Positions 1-7,813 of a stretch of 64,000 bases of DNA are shown here, piece after piece. Numbering within the stretch: the stretch's first letter is position 1; each line of letters begins with the position of its first letter. A program made the translations under genes and the position numbers. The DNA is taken from assembly GCF_900116605.1 (NCBI RefSeq), contig NZ_FPBC01000003.1:1-64000 (forward strand), in the 5' to 3' direction. Below the pieces are notes generated by a model, which did not search any database, had not been told where the DNA came from, and saw nothing but the letters and a program-made list of their open reading frames with translations. The DNA comes from Pseudomonas marincola. Lineage in GTDB: Bacteria; Pseudomonadota; Gammaproteobacteria; Pseudomonadales; Pseudomonadaceae.

Positions 1-264
1 CTTTTTTAATATCGATTTCTCTCGCTCGAGCCGAGCAATCCGAGCTTCCAACTCTTGGATTTTTTGCTGCTCCGGAGTCAGCGCCTTACTTTTAGGTGTC
101 AAGCCTGTTCGCTCTTGCTGGAGCTGATCGACCCAACGACGCAGAGCCGTCTCACCAATACCCAGTGAGCGACTGGCCTCGATGAAGCTGTAGTTTTGAC
201 TGAGCACGAGGTCAGCAGCCTCGCGTTTGAACTCAGGGGAAAAGGTACGGCGTTGCTTGGTCAT
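1..264 (-). CDS. IS3-family transposase OrfA (partial)
   Basis: The first 88 codons of an IS3-type OrfA, open to the window edge. It begins MTKQRRTFSPEFKREA and has an N-terminal helix-turn-helix that in the family binds the element's ends. A charged coiled-coil stretch near the edge (EARIARLEREKSILKK) is typical of OrfA dimerisation. The full transposase is normally made by a programmed frameshift into orfB, not visible here. The start at 264 is the only reasonable ATG after the terminal repeat. Family assignment is confident; the individual IS name is not known. Confidence 0.85.
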   Translation of the reverse strand, partial: MTKQRRTFSPEFKREAADLVLSQNYSFIEASRSLGIGETALRRWVDQLQQERTGLTPKSKALTPEQQKIQELEARIARLEREKSILKK

Positions 265-328
265 ATGACACCTCGTTCTGGCGAGTATTCTCGCCTAAAT
301 GAGTGTCCGGTTTCATTAGACCACTACA
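1..328 (-). mobile_element. IS3-family insertion sequence, end fragment cut by the window edge
   Basis: The right-hand end of an IS3-family element. The terminal inverted repeat, read on the minus strand, starts at 328 with TGTAGTGGTCTAATGAAACC and is followed about 65 bases later by the orfA start. The rest of the element (end of orfA, the frameshift zone and orfB) lies outside the window, so completeness and target duplication cannot be judged. It marks the visible left boundary of the metal island. Confidence 0.85.
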
Positions 329-423
329 ATTGAGGGTGAACGAGGGCACAGGAGTGAGAACTCGTGGTTCCGGGCACTCACCTTTAAATGGAAAGCCTGA
401 GTGCTCGGTTCTAGCTAGGAGTA

Positions 424-879
424 TTACTTCGCGGGGTAGTCGGCAATAACTTGGTCAGTACCGGCCTTGGTAAACCCGATAACCTGATAGGCATGCTGCG
501 TACCACCAATTTCCATACCAGGTGAGCCTGCCGGCATGCCGGGAACGGCGATACCAGCCAGATCATCACGTTTGGAGAGTTCGATGATTTGCGCTGCTGG
601 TACGTGACCTTCGACGAATTTGCCGTCGATCACGGCGGTATGGCAGGACGCCAGTCGTGGTGCAACGCCGAGTTGTTGCTTCACAGAAGTCATATCGCGC
701 TCGACATGGTCGATGACTTTGAAGCCGTTCGCTTCCAAGTGCGAGATCCACTTCTTGCAGCAACCACAATTTGCATCACGGTGCACGTCGATTGTCAGGG
801 CATCAGCTGATTGAACTGCCGAGGCCATAAACAAGGCGGCCAACATCGCCACCTGCGCTCCTTTACATTTAGCTGTCAT
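424..879 (-). CDS. DUF411 metal-binding periplasmic protein
   Basis: About 151 residues with an N-terminal signal peptide (hydrophobic stretch ending near QSADA) and a DUF411 domain. The Cys cluster NCGCCKKW lies just after the signal, and a second conserved segment, SCHTAVIDG, sits mid-protein. DUF411 proteins are small exported proteins commonly linked to copper and other metal resistance; the biochemical role is not settled. It is the last gene of the copA operon and overlaps the cytochrome gene by about 11 bases, indicating translational coupling. The start at 879 was chosen because it places the signal peptide at the N-terminus; 897 is an alternative. Confidence 0.8.
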   Translation of the reverse strand: MTAKCKGAQVAMLAALFMASAVQSADALTIDVHRDANCGCCKKWISHLEANGFKVIDHVERDMTSVKQQLGVAPRLASCHTAVIDGKFVEGHVPAAQIIELSKRDDLAGIAVPGMPAGSPGMEIGGTQHAYQVIGFTKAGTDQVIADYPAK

Positions 880-1732
880 GAAGGTGCTCTTTGCCATCGG
901 CATGGGTGTGAGTATTGGGGGCAGCGGCCGGGGTCTGCTCCTTTTGAGCTGGCTCTGTTTCGTGATGACCAGCAGCACCTTCCGCTGTTTGGCCATCCGT
1001 CTCATGGTGGTCTGCGCCGCTGCCTGATGGCGTCATATCTGCTGCGTGATGATCTGCACTGCTCGACGAATCACCGTGATGATCGGCACCTGCGTTCGCC
1101 TTTGAACTATCCGAAGCATGATGATCCGTCGCAGCTTCCGGCTCGGCGTGATGATCCGCCTTGGCGCTTCCATGTTGACCTTCGTGGTTATGCATCTGGG
1201 TCTCACCGCCGCCATGATCGTGACCGCCGCTCGATGCAACTAGGGCTTGATACTGCCCAGCATCCATTTTCGGCAGTTGATCGAGGAACGCGACCATGCC
1301 CCAGATGTACTGATCACCCATGCTCTTACCCCAGGCCGGCATGCCTGTGGCCTTGATACCGTGCTTGATCACCCAAAATGCAGCGGCTGGATTGCCATCG
1401 ATGCCAACCTTGGTCAGGTTCGGCGGAGCGGGATACAGCGATTGGCTGAGTTCTGTTTCAGCAACACCCGGTGCCAAGTGACAGCCGATGCACATAGAGT
1501 TGTAGTTGCCAGCTCCGGTTTTTATAAGCGCGTCATCATTGAGGTTGGGTACTTCTATATCCTTTGACCGCACTTCGATAGAGCGGTCTCTGGCCATTGC
1601 CAGGAAAGCATGTACTGCCGGGAAGTGAGGGTCATCGGCACCCACGTTGACCAAGCCCAAGTAGGCACCGCCAACTAATGCAGCGCTTCCGACGACACCC
1701 GCCGCCACTAAGGTTTTAATTGTTCTTTTCAT
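869..1732 (-). CDS. Membrane-anchored or periplasmic c-type cytochrome with His-rich C-terminal tail
   Basis: A 287-residue protein with an N-terminal signal/anchor helix (residues 7-30) and a single haem-binding motif CIGCH at 81-85. A downstream Met in GMPAWG is a plausible axial ligand. The cytochrome domain ends near residue 158. The remaining ~130 residues are low-complexity and contain many DHH and HH clusters, as in a metal-buffering tail. It lies between copB and the DUF411 gene in the copper operon, so it may pass electrons to or from the multicopper oxidase or a copper redox partner. That role is inferred from context only. Confidence 0.85.
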   Translation of the reverse strand: MKRTIKTLVAAGVVGSAALVGGAYLGLVNVGADDPHFPAVHAFLAMARDRSIEVRSKDIEVPNLNDDALIKTGAGNYNSMCIGCHLAPGVAETELSQSLYPAPPNLTKVGIDGNPAAAFWVIKHGIKATGMPAWGKSMGDQYIWGMVAFLDQLPKMDAGQYQALVASSGGHDHGGGETQMHNHEGQHGSAKADHHAEPEAATDHHASDSSKANAGADHHGDSSSSADHHAADMTPSGSGADHHETDGQTAEGAAGHHETEPAQKEQTPAAAPNTHTHADGKEHLHDS

Positions 1733-1741
1733 GTCAGGCTC

Positions 1742-2788
1742 TCAAAACCACATCCGAATACCGGCAACCACGCGTGCCTCTTCAACATCCCCGCCCTCAT
1801 CGCGCACTAAATCGGCGGTATTACCGTAGGAGCGACTCCAGGAAACGCCGATGTAGGGTGCGAACTGGCGAATGATCTCGTAACGCAGTCGAAGACCGAC
1901 CTCGGCGTTGGCCAGACCGGAGCCGATTCCTCGCTCCGAATCGTTCTTGCCGTAGAAATTCACTTCAGCGGTCGGCTGAAGGATTAGGCGATTGGTCAGC
2001 AGGATGTCGTACTCGCCCTCTAAGCGCGCAGCCGTCTGGCCGTTCTCGCCGACAAAGGCAGTGGCCTCCGCCTCAAAGGCATACAGCGCCATACCCTGGA
2101 TGCCGAATGCGGCCCAAGTCTGTGGCGTCTCTGGCTTGAAGTCTTGGCGAACACCCGCGACCACATCCCACCAAGGACCAATCGAGCGCCCGTACAAGGC
2201 CTGCAATTCAGCATCCTCAGTGACGCCATTGGTGCGTTCACCTTCGGAGCGCAGCCAGAGACGATTGATGTCTCCGCCGATCCAAGCGGACGCATCCCAA
2301 GCCAAGGTGCTGCCTTCATCGGCATCTTGGTATTCGAGCTGATCGAGCAGGAAAAAGCTGTTGATGGCGCTGTCGTGAACCTTGTGGCCTAGCAAAGGCG
2401 GGAACGCTGCTTCACGATCCGCATCTGTCAGTACCGGGATAGGCGTGCGACTGGTGGTTCTCGGGGCTTCAGCGGAACCATGGTTCATCTTTGTATGATC
2501 CATACCCTCCATCTGCCCTTGCATGGCGCCGTGACCCATCTTGCTGTGGTCCATAGCCGGAGCTTTTTTGGGGGGCTGGCTTTGGCTGTGACCCATCTGG
2601 CTATGATCCATGCCCGGCATCGGTTCTTTGGTAGAGCCGTGGTTCATCTTGCTATGGTCCATCGGCATGGAACCGTGGCCCATGGCCGAATGATCCATTT
2701 CCTCTGCAGCGTGAGTTAACCCGCTGCTAAGCACGCTCAGCGACACTGCCAGTGCTATTAGGGACGGGTGTAAAAGCCTAGTGGTCAT
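1742..2788 (-). CDS. copB: Copper resistance outer-membrane protein CopB
   Basis: About 348 residues. A signal peptide is followed by a Met/His-rich segment (residues ~28-110) with repeated MDHSKM/MDHSQM-type units. The CopB beta-barrel domain follows and ends in the aromatic residues IRMWF, as expected for an outer-membrane protein. CopB proteins bind or sequester copper at the outer membrane together with CopA. The start at 2788 gives a clean signal peptide and overlaps the preceding gene by 11 bases. It belongs to the copA operon. Confidence 0.92.
   Translation of the reverse strand: MTTRLLHPSLIALAVSLSVLSSGLTHAAEEMDHSAMGHGSMPMDHSKMNHGSTKEPMPGMDHSQMGHSQSQPPKKAPAMDHSKMGHGAMQGQMEGMDHTKMNHGSAEAPRTTSRTPIPVLTDADREAAFPPLLGHKVHDSAINSFFLLDQLEYQDADEGSTLAWDASAWIGGDINRLWLRSEGERTNGVTEDAELQALYGRSIGPWWDVVAGVRQDFKPETPQTWAAFGIQGMALYAFEAEATAFVGENGQTAARLEGEYDILLTNRLILQPTAEVNFYGKNDSERGIGSGLANAEVGLRLRYEIIRQFAPYIGVSWSRSYGNTADLVRDEGGDVEEARVVAGIRMWF
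2473..2700 (-). repeat. Degenerate repeats encoding MDHSxM copper-binding units in CopB
   Basis: At least five imperfect units encode MDHS(K/Q/A)M followed by GHG or NHG within the CopB N-terminal region. The repetition is visible at both DNA and protein level. Confidence 0.8.
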
Positions 2789-3065
2789 GGTTCGAACCTG
2801 CTTCGGCTTCGCTGCCGCCATGCTTATCCATCATGTTTTCGTGGTCCATGCCGCCATGATCCATTTGCTGGCTAGCCGCAGCCTTTTCTTTCGCGTGCGC
2901 GGTATTTTTTTCACTTGCGGCTTCAGACGCAGGGGCTTGAGTCGCGTGTTGTTCGTGCTCACTGTGACCTGCACCGGCCAATGACAGCGGAGCATACAGA
3001 ACAGCCGAAAGGCTCAACATAACAGCGCTGCCAACCAGGGCTTTTCGCTTCATAAAAGTGCTCAT
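2778..3065 (-). CDS. Small exported His/Met-rich putative copper-binding protein
   Basis: A 95-residue protein with an N-terminal signal peptide (hydrophobic core roughly residues 8-30). The mature part is short, charged and rich in His and Met, with [15 protein letters not shown] near the C-terminus. A GGAG ribosome-binding site lies seven bases upstream of the ATG at 3065. It sits between copA and copB and overlaps copB, so it is probably a periplasmic copper buffer of the same system. No named family is recognised; the function is inferred from composition and position. Confidence 0.75.
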   Translation of the reverse strand: MSTFMKRKALVGSAVMLSLSAVLYAPLSLAGAGHSEHEQHATQAPASEAASEKNTAHAKEKAAASQQMDHGGMDHENMMDKHGGSEAEAGSNHDH

Positions 3066-3077
3066 CAGATATCTCCT

Positions 3078-4901
3078 TTACTCATCCACACGAACTTCAC
3101 GGAACATGCCCATTTCCATGTGGAGTAGCAGGTGGCAGTGGTAGGCCCAGCGACCCAATGCATCAGCCGTTACTCGATAGCTGCGTTTGGAACCTGGCGG
3201 CATGTCGATGGTGTGTTTTCGAACCATAAAGTTGCCGTTCGCATCCTCCAGATCACTCCACATGCCGTGAAGGTGGATGGGGTGCGTCATCATGGTGTCG
3301 TTGACCAGCGTGATGCGCACGCGCTCGCCGTACTTAAGGCGCAACGGCTCGGCATCCGAAAACTTGATGCCGTCGAATGACCAAGAAAATTTCTCCATGT
3401 GCCCGGTGAGGTGCAGCTCAATGGCTCGGCTGGGCTCACGGCCATCCGGATCGGGGAAGGTGCTTTTTAAGTCGGAATAGGTCAGCACGCGACGACCATT
3501 ACCACGCAATCCGATGCCCGGATCGTCCAGCTTGTGGGTTGGGGTCATGGTCTGCATGTCGACCAGCGGGTTATTGGTTTCAGAGGCTGGGTGCGCTTGC
3601 ATTGATGCGCCTGCGCCCATCCCCGCCATACCTGAATGGTCCATGCCGGCCATTTTGCTGTGATCCATGCCCGCCATGTCACCTTGCATGGCACCAGGGC
3701 TCATGCCAGCCATCTTGCTGTGGTCCATGCCGCTCATGTCGCCTTGCATGCTGCCATGGTCCATACCCGCCATGCTGCCGTGATCCATACCCATGTCGCC
3801 CATGGCGATCAGGGGGCGAGGATCCGTTTCGGGTATTGCAGCGCTCAAGCCCTCTCGTATAGCCAGAGTGCCGCGGGCATAGCCGGTGCGATCCATGGAC
3901 TGAGCAAAAATGGTGTAAGCCTCTTGCTCGGCGAGCTCGACAATCACGTCGTAGGTCTCGGCAACGGCGATACGGAACTCGTCGACACTGACCGGGCTTA
4001 CGTACTGGCCGTCGGCGGCCACCACGGTCATCTTCAAGCCGGGGATACGTACGTCGAAGTAGCTCATCGCCGAACCGTTGATAAAGCGCAAACGGAGCTT
4101 TTCACCCGGCTTGAAGATACCGGTCCAGTTGCCATTAGGTGCCTGGCCGTTCATCAGGTAGGTGTAGGTATAGGCGCTGACGTCGGCGAGATCGGTGGGG
4201 CTCATCTTCATTTCAGCCCACATCTTGCGATCTGCAATTGTTGCCGACCAACCTTGCTCGCTGACGTCGTTGATAAAGTCGCCAACGGTGCGTTTATGAA
4301 AGTTGTAGTAGTCCGACTGCTTTTTGAGCTTGGCCAATAACCGGGTTGGGTCTTCATCGGTCCAGTCAGTCAGCATCACCACGTAGTCACGGTCATAGCT
4401 GAATGGCTCAGGCTCTTTGGCATCAATCACCAAAGCGCCGTAAACGCCAATCTGCTCCTGCAACCCTGAGTGGCTGTGGTACCAGTAGGTACCGTTTTGA
4501 TTGACCTTGAACTTGTACTCGTACATGCCATCGGGCGCGATGCCGTGGAAGCTCAAGCCAGGTACACCATCCATGTTGGCGGGCAAAATGATGCCGTGCC
4601 AGTGAATCGAGGTGTCTTCGGTCAAGCGGTTTTTCACCCGCAACGTGACGGTGTCACCTTCCTTCCAGCGCAAAATTGGCCCTGGAATAGACCCGTTAAT
4701 AGCCATCGCGGTCCGGGTTGCGCCGGTTATGTTTACTGGCGTTTCACCAATGAACAAGTCGAAGTCGGTGCCAGTCAATACGTTGGGCTGACCTGGGCTG
4801 GTCACCGCCCAAACGGGAGTGCGCCACAAGCCAAGGCCTCCGAGAATGCCGGTGGCGGCCAAGCCTTTAACGAAGGTTCGTCTTGAGGTTTTGCAGTGCA
4901 T
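3078..4901 (-). CDS. copA: Copper resistance multicopper oxidase CopA
   Basis: A 607-residue multicopper oxidase of the CopA/PcoA type. It starts with a twin-arginine signal (SRRTFVKGL), so it is exported folded. The copper-site motifs are all present: HWHG near residue 99, YHSHS near 141, HPIHLHG near 540 and HCHLLLHMEMGM near 587-598. A Met/His-rich insertion (~365-433) carries tandem MDHSKMAGM-like units. The family oxidises Cu(I) and binds extra copper in the periplasm. It is first gene of a minus-strand operon, with a CopR-box-like site about 170 bases upstream of its start. Confidence 0.95.
   Translation of the reverse strand: MHCKTSRRTFVKGLAATGILGGLGLWRTPVWAVTSPGQPNVLTGTDFDLFIGETPVNITGATRTAMAINGSIPGPILRWKEGDTVTLRVKNRLTEDTSIHWHGIILPANMDGVPGLSFHGIAPDGMYEYKFKVNQNGTYWYHSHSGLQEQIGVYGALVIDAKEPEPFSYDRDYVVMLTDWTDEDPTRLLAKLKKQSDYYNFHKRTVGDFINDVSEQGWSATIADRKMWAEMKMSPTDLADVSAYTYTYLMNGQAPNGNWTGIFKPGEKLRLRFINGSAMSYFDVRIPGLKMTVVAADGQYVSPVSVDEFRIAVAETYDVIVELAEQEAYTIFAQSMDRTGYARGTLAIREGLSAAIPETDPRPLIAMGDMGMDHGSMAGMDHGSMQGDMSGMDHSKMAGMSPGAMQGDMAGMDHSKMAGMDHSGMAGMGAGASMQAHPASETNNPLVDMQTMTPTHKLDDPGIGLRGNGRRVLTYSDLKSTFPDPDGREPSRAIELHLTGHMEKFSWSFDGIKFSDAEPLRLKYGERVRITLVNDTMMTHPIHLHGMWSDLEDANGNFMVRKHTIDMPPGSKRSYRVTADALGRWAYHCHLLLHMEMGMFREVRVDE
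3608..3799 (-). repeat. Tandem degenerate repeats encoding MDHxxM units in CopA
   Basis: Imperfect tandem units encode MDHSKMAGM, MDHGSMQGDM and related sequences, giving the methionine-rich insertion of the multicopper oxidase. Unit number in such arrays can vary between strains. Confidence 0.8.
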
Positions 4902-5072
4902 ACCGTTATATCCAATCAGTTGGAGGAACCAGGGGTAACCAACCGTGACGTCAGGTTGATTGTTAGTTTCATCCTGGGAGGGGTTTCCCTATCAGCCTTG
5001 CCCACTGTCGTGATTTTTCAAATCGTTGCGACAGCGAGCTTGAGAAATTGCCATATCTCAACCGGCTAAGTG

Positions 5073-5087
5073 ATTACATTTCTGTCA
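5073..5087 (-). promoter_or_regulatory. CopR-box-like operator upstream of copA
   Basis: Read on the minus strand this is TGACA-N5-GTAAT (TGACAGAAATGTAAT), matching the known cop box bound by CopR-type response regulators in Pseudomonas. It lies about 170 bases upstream of copA, after the PtrA-like gene. Confidence 0.75.
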
Positions 5088-5100
5088 GGTTGACCGCGAA

Positions 5101-5307
5101 CTAGCAGTTGGCGTGATCGGCTGTTTTGGCTTTAGTACCAGCTACCGGCGACTCGTTTTTCTGTTGTTGGGCCAGTTGATAGGCTTCCATCGAGACCTTG
5201 CTGGCCTGTTCCATGCGCGCAAAAGTACGGTCAGCACCGCCTTCTGCCATTGCCAACGAAGACGCGGCAAGCGCGATAACCACGAACAGGGATTTAATTG
5301 ATTTCAT
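5101..5307 (-). CDS. ptrA: PtrA-like small exported copper-responsive protein
   Basis: A 68-residue protein with a signal peptide ending near SLAMA. The mature start AEGGADRTFARM is the N-terminal signature of the PtrA family. PtrA of P. aeruginosa is a small copper-induced protein under CopRS control; it was first described as a repressor of type III secretion and is also linked to copper tolerance. It stands alone between copA and the bufferin operon, with its own CopR-like box about 120 bases upstream. A second protein with the same N-terminal signature is encoded at 24858-25217. The symbol is a family-level assignment. Confidence 0.75.
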   Translation of the reverse strand: MKSIKSLFVVIALAASSLAMAEGGADRTFARMEQASKVSMEAYQLAQQQKNESPVAGTKAKTADHANC

Positions 5308-5621
5308 CTGGACAGTCCTCGATTTAGTTCAGTTAGCCTAGTGACCCTGATTGGGTCGCCATCAGGCATTGAGCTTCAGGCTCGAAGTAACCTTAACCAG
5401 AGTGCCCTGTCATAAACCTGAGCTGAACATTACAGTTCTGTCAGGTTGCTACTTCTTTCTTGTGGAGACTCTGCAGGGCTCTGTAGTGTCTGTTCATGCC
5501 CGCTAATGAAGCCTGTGCGGATTCGTTTTATGGCATGCCTGGCAGCGATGCCTAAGCTTCTTCGGGTCAGTGGCACTAAATAGTCCTGACCTCCACATAA
5601 CCCTCAAGAGAGATTGCCACT
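5308..5621. other. Divergent intergenic region between ptrA and bufA
   Basis: About 310 bases with no convincing gene. It holds the CopR-like box at 5429-5443 and must contain the promoters for the leftward ptrA-like gene and the rightward bufferin operon. No other structure was recognised. Confidence 0.6.
5429..5443 (-). promoter_or_regulatory. CopR-box-like operator between ptrA and bufA
   Basis: Minus strand reads TGACAGAACTGTAAT, an exact TGACA-N5-GTAAT match. It is about 120 bases upstream of the ptrA-like start and about 180 bases upstream of bufA, so it could serve one or both directions. Confidence 0.75.
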
Positions 5622-5882
5622 ATGTCGACCACAAATACCGTTGCTACCGGTGCCGCATTGGCACTCGTTGCCGCCAGCCTATTTGCCATCCTACCTGCAC
5701 AAGCGGCTCAGGATGCGAAAACTGCCGAAGTAAAATGCTTTGGTGTGAATGGCTGTAAAGGCCAAAACGATTGCATGACTGCAAAGAACGCCTGCAAAGG
5801 CCAGGGAGAATGTAAAGGTCAAGGCTTCAACTTGATGACCCAAGAAAAATGCGATGAGGCCGGCGGTAAAACCAGCGAGTAA
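5622..5882 (+). CDS. bufA: Bufferin-type metallophore precursor peptide, BufA2 family
   Basis: An 86-residue precursor with an N-terminal signal peptide (hydrophobic residues 10-29, cleavage probably after QAA). The small Cys-rich core has Cys at 39, 45, 51, 58, 64 and 77, with the repeated CKGQ pattern (GCKGQNDC, ACKGQGEC, CKGQGF) typical of BufA2. Bufferins are ribosomal peptides whose cysteines are converted to thiooxazole-type groups by an MNIO enzyme and which then chelate copper in the periplasm. The bufB and bufC genes follow directly, and the copper operon is adjacent. Family and context agree; the modified residues are not known. Confidence 0.85.
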   Translation: MSTTNTVATGAALALVAASLFAILPAQAAQDAKTAEVKCFGVNGCKGQNDCMTAKNACKGQGECKGQGFNLMTQEKCDEAGGKTSE

Positions 5883-5889
5883 GCCCATC

Positions 5890-5914
5890 CAAGGGAGTGC
5901 AAGTCACTCCCTTG
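5890..5914 (+). promoter_or_regulatory. Intercistronic hairpin between bufA and bufB
   Basis: A perfect 10-bp stem (CAAGGGAGTG / CACTCCCTTG) with a CAAGT loop lies between the bufA stop and the bufB ribosome-binding site, without a T-tract. Such hairpins can stabilise the precursor mRNA or attenuate downstream transcription so that precursor exceeds enzyme. Confidence 0.65.
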
Positions 5915-5927
5915 ACTCGGAGTTCTA

Positions 5928-6770
5928 ATGAGTAAAAGCAACATGCTGGGCTTTGGCTTGGGCTTGCGTAGCGAGTACTACCAGCAGATTTTGGAGCAAC
6001 GTCCCGCAGTCGACTGGTTCGAGATCATCTCCGAGAACTACATGGTCGGAGGGGGAAAAGCTCTCTACTTCCTCGATGCGATCAAAGAGCAATATCCGCT
6101 GGTTATGCACGGGGTTTCCCTGTCGATTGGCGGTCCTCATGAGATCGACGCTGACTACTTGCGGCAATTGAAAAATCTAGCCGACCGAGTTCAGCCCCGC
6201 TGGGTTGCTGATCATCTGTGTTGGAGCAGGGGCAGTGCTCACCAGCTGCATGATCTACTTCCACTGCCATTCACCCAAGAGAGCCTGCTGCATGTCGCAT
6301 CAAGGGTTCGGCTGGTTCAAGATATATTGCAACGACCTCTTGTGCTTGAGAACGTGTCGGCCTACGTGCAGTGGAAAACGTCCTGCATGAGCGAGTCCCA
6401 GTTTCTGGCCGAGCTGAGTAGCCTGACGGGCTGCGAGATATTGCTCGATGTGAACAATGTCTACGTCAGTTCACGCAACCAGGGATTCGACCCTTGGCAA
6501 TTCATCATGGAGCTGCCCCGTGAGCGGATTCGCCAGATCCACCTAGCCGGCCATAGCGACTACGGTCACTATCTTATCGACACCCACGATCAGCCGATTG
6601 CCGGTCCGGTTTGGGCCCTGTACGGCGAAGCGTTGAACTACCTGGGTGCTACTGCCACCCTGATTGAGCGAGATGATCATTTCCCGCCTTTTGACGAGCT
6701 CTTAGCTGAGTTGTCCAAGGCGCGCTCTATCTCCGCCAAAGTTCTAGGGGCTGCCGCACCATGCGTCTGA
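5928..6770 (+). CDS. bufB: BufB, DUF692 multinuclear non-haem iron oxidative enzyme (MNIO)
   Basis: A 280-residue DUF692/UPF0276 protein with a TIM-barrel fold. The family's conserved His/Glu/Asp segments are present, e.g. WFEIISENYM, VMHGVSLSIGG, VADHLCW, LVLENVS, LLDVNNVYVS and IHLAGHSDYG. MNIO enzymes bind two or three iron ions and oxidatively modify Cys of precursor peptides. Here the substrate is presumably the BufA2 peptide encoded just upstream. GGAG precedes the ATG at 5928. The gene overlaps bufC by 10 bases, consistent with a BufB-BufC complex. Confidence 0.9.
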   Translation: MSKSNMLGFGLGLRSEYYQQILEQRPAVDWFEIISENYMVGGGKALYFLDAIKEQYPLVMHGVSLSIGGPHEIDADYLRQLKNLADRVQPRWVADHLCWSRGSAHQLHDLLPLPFTQESLLHVASRVRLVQDILQRPLVLENVSAYVQWKTSCMSESQFLAELSSLTGCEILLDVNNVYVSSRNQGFDPWQFIMELPRERIRQIHLAGHSDYGHYLIDTHDQPIAGPVWALYGEALNYLGATATLIERDDHFPPFDELLAELSKARSISAKVLGAAAPCV

Positions 6771-7576
6771 GTGCTCAGCAGGAAGCGCTGGAGCGTTACC
6801 TGGCCACAGGCGATAGCGCGATCCCACCTGGGCTGTTGGAGCAGATCCAAGGTAGCAATACGCTGCCTGCCACAGATGGCCTGATGATTTACCACAACGC
6901 TTATCGCGCCAGGCTTCTTGGCGTCATGAGGGAAGACTTCCCAGCGTTACATCGCTGGATGGGTGACGAATCATTCGAACAGCTGGCGTTGGCTTACATC
7001 AGTGCGTGGCCGCCAAGACATTTCAGTTTGCGCTGGCTGGGTGAAAAGCTGCCAGAGTTCATCCGTGGTTATGTTGCCGAGCCACAGCGCTCTCCTATGC
7101 TGGAACTCGCCACACTTGAGTGGACCTTTACGCTGGCCTTCGACGCACCCGATGCAGTACCGCTGTCGCTGGATGTGATGGGTGGTTTTTCCGCCGATGA
7201 CTGGGTCAGTCTACGGGCGTGTCTCATCCCCTCAGTTTGTTGGTTGCAGCTACAGCACAACACGGTGGATATGTGGAAGTCCGCCAAGGCAGAAATCGGT
7301 ATTCCTGATGCTGTTGTTCTGTCTGCCCCCATGAACTGCCTGGTTTGGCGGCATAAGTTGGTGTGTCAGTACCGCACTCTAGAGCCAAGTGAAGCCTCGG
7401 CTTTGCGGTTGCTCACCGATGGAGGCTCGTTCGCTTCGATGTGTGAGTACCTGCTAAGTACGCATGGCGAACAGTCACCGTTGCAAGCTGCTATCTGGCT
7501 TAAAAGCTGGATCAGCGATGGGCTTCTGGTACGTACATGCCGAATAGGAACTTCGGACACAATTTTTCTGAATTGA
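6761..7576 (+). CDS. bufC: BufC, DUF2063 partner protein of the MNIO enzyme
   Basis: A 271-residue protein with the DUF2063 putative DNA-binding-like domain in its first ~100 residues (MIYHNAYRARLLGVMREDFPALHRWMG). This is the standard partner of DUF692 enzymes and is thought to present the precursor peptide to the enzyme. The C-terminal part is the more variable domain seen in bufferin loci. It overlaps bufB by 10 bases, so the two are translationally coupled. No DoxX gene, a common fourth member of such operons, is recognisable downstream. Confidence 0.88.
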   Translation: MRLSAQQEALERYLATGDSAIPPGLLEQIQGSNTLPATDGLMIYHNAYRARLLGVMREDFPALHRWMGDESFEQLALAYISAWPPRHFSLRWLGEKLPEFIRGYVAEPQRSPMLELATLEWTFTLAFDAPDAVPLSLDVMGGFSADDWVSLRACLIPSVCWLQLQHNTVDMWKSAKAEIGIPDAVVLSAPMNCLVWRHKLVCQYRTLEPSEASALRLLTDGGSFASMCEYLLSTHGEQSPLQAAIWLKSWISDGLLVRTCRIGTSDTIFLN

Positions 7577-7600
7577 GCTGATCGCTACGTTGCAAGGGGT

Positions 7601-7813
7601 ATGGTCAACGACACAGCCAAGTTCATTTCAAGCACGTTGGTGGGTGTACTCTGGACAGCTGTATCGCCAGTGATAGCGTTTACGGTGGCGGCGTTATTGA
7701 TGTCCACCGGTACTTCCGCTCTGATCCGGTTTCTCGAAAGTGAGCAACGTATTGCAACGAGTTCGCGGCTGGGCCAAGGCCCTGAAACGGCAGGTGATGA
7801 TGTTGTGGTTTAG
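7601..7813 (+). CDS. Possible small membrane protein in the bufferin operon
   Basis: A 70-codon frame starting 24 bases after bufC. One hydrophobic helix (about residues 14-42, VLWTAVSPVIAFTVAALLM) is followed by a short polar tail. A purine-rich AAGGGG lies close to the ATG at 7601. The last ~74 bases overlap the DUF1232 gene in another frame, so its C-terminus may not be under selection. No family is recognised. It could be a genuine short membrane component of the copper peptide operon or a chance frame. Confidence 0.35.
   Translation: MVNDTAKFISSTLVGVLWTAVSPVIAFTVAALLMSTGTSALIRFLESEQRIATSSRLGQGPETAGDDVVV

Noticed and set aside
811..1356. A plus-strand frame rich in His, Arg and Asp opposite the cytochrome gene
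   Set aside because: It is the mirror of the DHH-repeat tail of the cytochrome and has no start signal or domain.
3636..4340. A His/Val-rich plus-strand frame opposite copA
   Set aside because: Its HAxH repeats are simply the complement of the MDHSxM repeats of CopA; the multicopper oxidase frame is clearly the real one.
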